DNA from: Myxococcales bacterium
GTDB lineage: Bacteria > Myxococcota_A > Bradymonadia > Bradymonadales > Bradymonadaceae
Assembly: GCA_007120915.1 (NCBI GenBank)
Contig: SKMT01000016.1
Span: forward strand, 1-8,469
DNA length: 8,469 bases
Direction of reading: 5' to 3'
Below, piece after piece: positions 6,707 through 8,469 of this stretch. Position 1 is the first letter of the stretch, and every line of letters begins with the position of its first letter. The notes beneath the pieces are model-generated. The model was given only the letters and a program-made list of their open reading frames with translations, did no database searches and was not told the DNA's origin. The position numbers were made by a program, and so were the translations under genes.

Positions 6707-7672
6707 TTAGTCCGCGCGAAGCCCGATGCGTTCCCAGTTCACCCCCGAGGAGTCGGGGAGGGTCGACCAGGCGACGTAGAGGGGACGGCCCTCGATGTGG
6801 TCTTCGGTCACCGTACCGAAGGCGCGGCTGTCGAAGGGCCGCTCGTCGTCGTTGACGAAGCTGCGGTTGTCGGACAGCAAGAAATACTGATCGTCGCCCA
6901 GGTCGAGATCGGGTAGTGAACTGTCGACGAGGCTGCCCGATTCCACGGAGATGACGTAGCGGCTTTCGTGGTTGTGCTCCACCCACAGCTCGGCATCATC
7001 GTCGAAGACCAGTGCATCGTTGTTGTCGTCCTCAACCGAGGTGTGTTCGAGTACGTCGTCGTTGATGACCAGGGTGTAGCCCTGCATCTGGACGTTGTCG
7101 GTCGGGGAGGCGACGACGCGGGCGATAGATCGTTCGCCGTCGCCGGGCATCCGCACCACGACGATATCGCCGCGGGTGGGGGCGTCGTCTTGAAAGGCGG
7201 TACGGTCGATGACCAGCCAGTCGCCGGGGTGGTACTGAGGGGCCATCGCCTCGTGTTCGACAGGGATGACGGTTAACAGATGGCGCGCTGTGAAGTGGCC
7301 GGTAGCAGCCAGAGGAGCGAGAAACGTCAGCAGTGCGATCAGGGCATAGATCAGCGGATGCTGGAAGAAGCGCTGTCGATGATGGCGGTCGTCGTCGATC
7401 AATTCGGCGGCGTGCCAACTGCTGAGCATGCAGAACGTCAGCCAGGCGGCAAGTAGCACCAGCGCCGGGTAGAGGGGAAAGAACTGAACGATCACCGCGG
7501 CGATCACGAACAGAAGCACGACCAGCAAAAAGAGCAGGTTGACGATCAGACCGGCGACGAGCCGGCCGGTGTACACCAGGGCGAGCCCGGGAGCGGCCAG
7601 GGACCACAGAAAGGCGACGAGTGGTCGTGCCGGCCCCCGTTGAGGCCGGGAAGCTGGGGATTGCTGGTCCAT
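6707..7672 (-). CDS. Signal peptidase I-like membrane protein lacking the catalytic dyad (pseudoprotease)
   Basis: A protein of 321 residues. The N-terminal part has about four hydrophobic helices (roughly 17-35, 38-66, 68-84, 107-124), more than in E. coli LepB. The rest aligns with the S26 signal peptidase I domain: VEHEAMAPQYHPGDWLVIDR (138-157) matches the SxMxPTLxxGD box; RGDIVVVRMPGDGERSIARVV (167-187) matches the lysine box; YFLLSDNRSF (263-272) with DSRAFG (281-286) matches the GDNR box; and the C-terminus WERIG is typical. Yet the nucleophile Ser is Ala142 (codon GCG, 7249-7247) and the general-base Lys is Ala184 (codon GCC, 7123-7121). There is no Ser between 136 and 147, and no His at 184 as in SipW-type enzymes. 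The GDNR glycine is also Ser. Residues 204-262 are acidic. The frame is intact, so this looks like a maintained, non-catalytic relative. The ATG at 7672 has AGGA (7683-7680) seven bases upstream. I infer a binding or regulatory role at the inner membrane. Confidence 0.85.
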   Translation of the reverse strand: MDQQSPASRPQRGPARPLVAFLWSLAAPGLALVYTGRLVAGLIVNLLFLLVVLLFVIAAVIVQFFPLYPALVLLAAWLTFCMLSSWHAAELIDDDRHHRQRFFQHPLIYALIALLTFLAPLAATGHFTARHLLTVIPVEHEAMAPQYHPGDWLVIDRTAFQDDAPTRGDIVVVRMPGDGERSIARVVASPTDNVQMQGYTLVINDDVLEHTSVEDDNNDALVFDDDAELWVEHNHESRYVISVESGSLVDSSLPDLDLGDDQYFLLSDNRSFVNDDERPFDSRAFGTVTEDHIEGRPLYVAWSTLPDSSGVNWERIGLRAD

Positions 7673-7679
7673 AATCCAG

Positions 7680-7683
7680 TCCT
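7680..7683 (-). promoter_or_regulatory. Ribosome binding site of the signal-peptidase-like gene
   Basis: AGGA on the minus strand, seven bases before the ATG at 7672. It supports that start over later Met codons. Confidence 0.6.
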
Positions 7684-7743
7684 GAAGTACGGGTGGGGGC
7701 AGTCGGGAAAGCGCACAGGCTTCCGCGACGACCGCAACGGGAA

Positions 7744-7772
7744 ATTTTGGGGGGCCGCATCGGTGGTGTCAA
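7744..7772 (-). promoter_or_regulatory. Sigma-70-type promoter for the signal-peptidase-like gene
   Basis: On the minus strand a perfect TTGACA (7772-7767) is followed after 17 bases by CAAAAT (7749-7744), a four-of-six match to TATAAT. Transcription would start near 7737, giving a leader of about 65 bases to the ATG at 7672. This is the best promoter in the window and could also drive the exporter genes by read-through. Confidence 0.65.
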
Positions 7773-7797
7773 CTTGCAGGGAACAAACCGGGTCGTT

Positions 7798-7840
7798 CGT
7801 AAAATTACGGTATGAACCTTGCACGATTGGTCGGATCGTG
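7798..7840. promoter_or_regulatory. Two dyads in the divergent intergenic region
   Basis: The first dyad is cgtaa (7798-7802) with ttacg (7805-7809), two bases apart. The second is a perfect 6-bp inverted repeat, cacgat (7822-7827) with atcgtg (7835-7840), seven bases apart, an operator-like 19-bp layout. They lie between the promoter at 7744-7772 and the plus-strand gene at 7896, so a regulator bound here could affect both directions. I could not identify a convincing plus-strand -35/-10 pair. Confidence 0.35.
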
Positions 7841-7895
7841 GCTTTCTGGGGGATGAGCAGACGTATGTGGCTGAATCTGCAACAACGCCGGACGG

Positions 7896-8469
7896 ATGAT
7901 GACAAAACGAGACGAGTCGAAACTGTCGTTGTCGACACTGTTGGTGCTGGCACTGACAGCGGTAGTGCCGCTGAGTGTGGCCACCGGATTTTCGAACTTT
8001 GAACGACCACGCCAGGCGGTGCTGGTGGTGCTCGCCGCTGTGGCACTGGTCGCCTGGGCGGTGGGCTGGGTGCGCCGGGGACGAATCAAGATGGCGTCGC
8101 CGGGGACGGTGGCGCTGGGTGCGGCGTTCCTCGGCAGTGTGGCGCTGTCGCTGGTGTGGTCCGGTGTGACAGCGTTCGGCGCGTTGAGCGTGTTGATGTG
8201 GGTGAGCCTGGGAGTGGTGTTTCTGATATTGGTCGCTCCGGTGGGCAAGGCGCCGGAGTTTCTGGACTGGGTGACCGCTGTGGGAGCGGGGACGCTGGGC
8301 GCCGGTGGGCTGGGGCTGTACGAGCTGTTCGGTGGCGAAGGGTTGGCTGTGGTGTGGGCTCCGGCCGGTCTGACCGGTGGGTTCGACGCGATGGCGTTTG
8401 CCTCGGCGTACTACATGGTGGCGGTGGTGGTTCTGATCGGTGGGGTGGCCCTGTCGCGGGGGGCGAGGC
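7896..8469 (+). CDS. O-antigen ligase/polymerase-like membrane protein, N-terminal part (runs off window)
   Basis: An open frame of 191 codons with no stop before the window edge. An in-frame TGA at 7872-7874 limits the start to ATG 7896 or the adjacent ATG 7899; neither has a good ribosome binding site. The protein begins with a short basic tail and then has about six hydrophobic helices (roughly 11-30, 40-59, 70-88, 93-114, 123-143, 165-187). The opening VPLSVATGFSNFERPRQAVL (24-43) resembles the start of O-antigen ligase/Wzy-type proteins, where a short loop ending in a (F)E.P+.A.L pattern leads into helix 2. TGGFDAMAFASAYYMV (160-175) may match the GTFGNPNFLAAYL-like segment. If right, it would act at the periplasmic face of the inner membrane in joining or polymerising surface glycan. 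The large periplasmic loop with the catalytic residues would lie beyond the window, so the family call is moderate; a generic polytopic membrane protein is the alternative. Confidence 0.6.
   Translation, partial: MMTKRDESKLSLSTLLVLALTAVVPLSVATGFSNFERPRQAVLVVLAAVALVAWAVGWVRRGRIKMASPGTVALGAAFLGSVALSLVWSGVTAFGALSVLMWVSLGVVFLILVAPVGKAPEFLDWVTAVGAGTLGAGGLGLYELFGGEGLAVVWAPAGLTGGFDAMAFASAYYMVAVVVLIGGVALSRGAR

Overview
The window reads as a block of chromosome from a GC-rich, probably Gram-negative and possibly halophilic bacterium. The evidence is an O-antigen-ligase-like membrane protein, strong G/C preference in codon third positions, and Asp/Glu-rich soluble segments. A deltaproteobacterial-type lineage such as Bradymonadales is a guess from protein style only; no marker gene is present to prove it.

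Layout. Bases 1-300 hold no credible gene but are dense in repeats: a 50-bp direct repeat, two G/A-rich or A/C-rich degenerate motifs, and a tandem array of 8-bp units that runs into the stop codon of the first gene. Five genes then lie on the minus strand. In order of transcription they are: a signal-peptidase-I-like membrane protein (7672-6707); two ABC exporter half-transporters joined by a GTGA overlap (6588-4678 and 4681-2783); a histone-deacetylase-family amidohydrolase one base further on (2781-1762); and, after a 251-bp gap with hairpins and heptamer repeats, a TraB/PrgY-family membrane protein (1510-299). At the right edge a plus-strand gene, diverging from the signal-peptidase-like gene, starts at 7896 and runs off the window. 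It resembles the N-terminal part of an O-antigen ligase/polymerase family protein.

How they work together. The two ABC proteins almost certainly form one heterodimeric exporter of the MdlA/MdlB (TM287/288) type. The upstream subunit has Asp at the catalytic Glu position and the downstream subunit has a non-consensus signature, so both defects fall in the same ATP site. The deacetylase is probably translationally coupled to the exporter, which suggests, without proof, linked handling of an acetylated small molecule.

The most notable item is the signal-peptidase-like protein. It keeps the S26 fold motifs, but both catalytic dyad positions read Ala (residue 142 for Ser, residue 184 for Lys), so it looks like a pseudoprotease with a four-helix membrane domain at its N-terminus. 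It has a good sigma-70-type promoter of its own and shares a 223-bp divergent region with the O-antigen-ligase-like gene.
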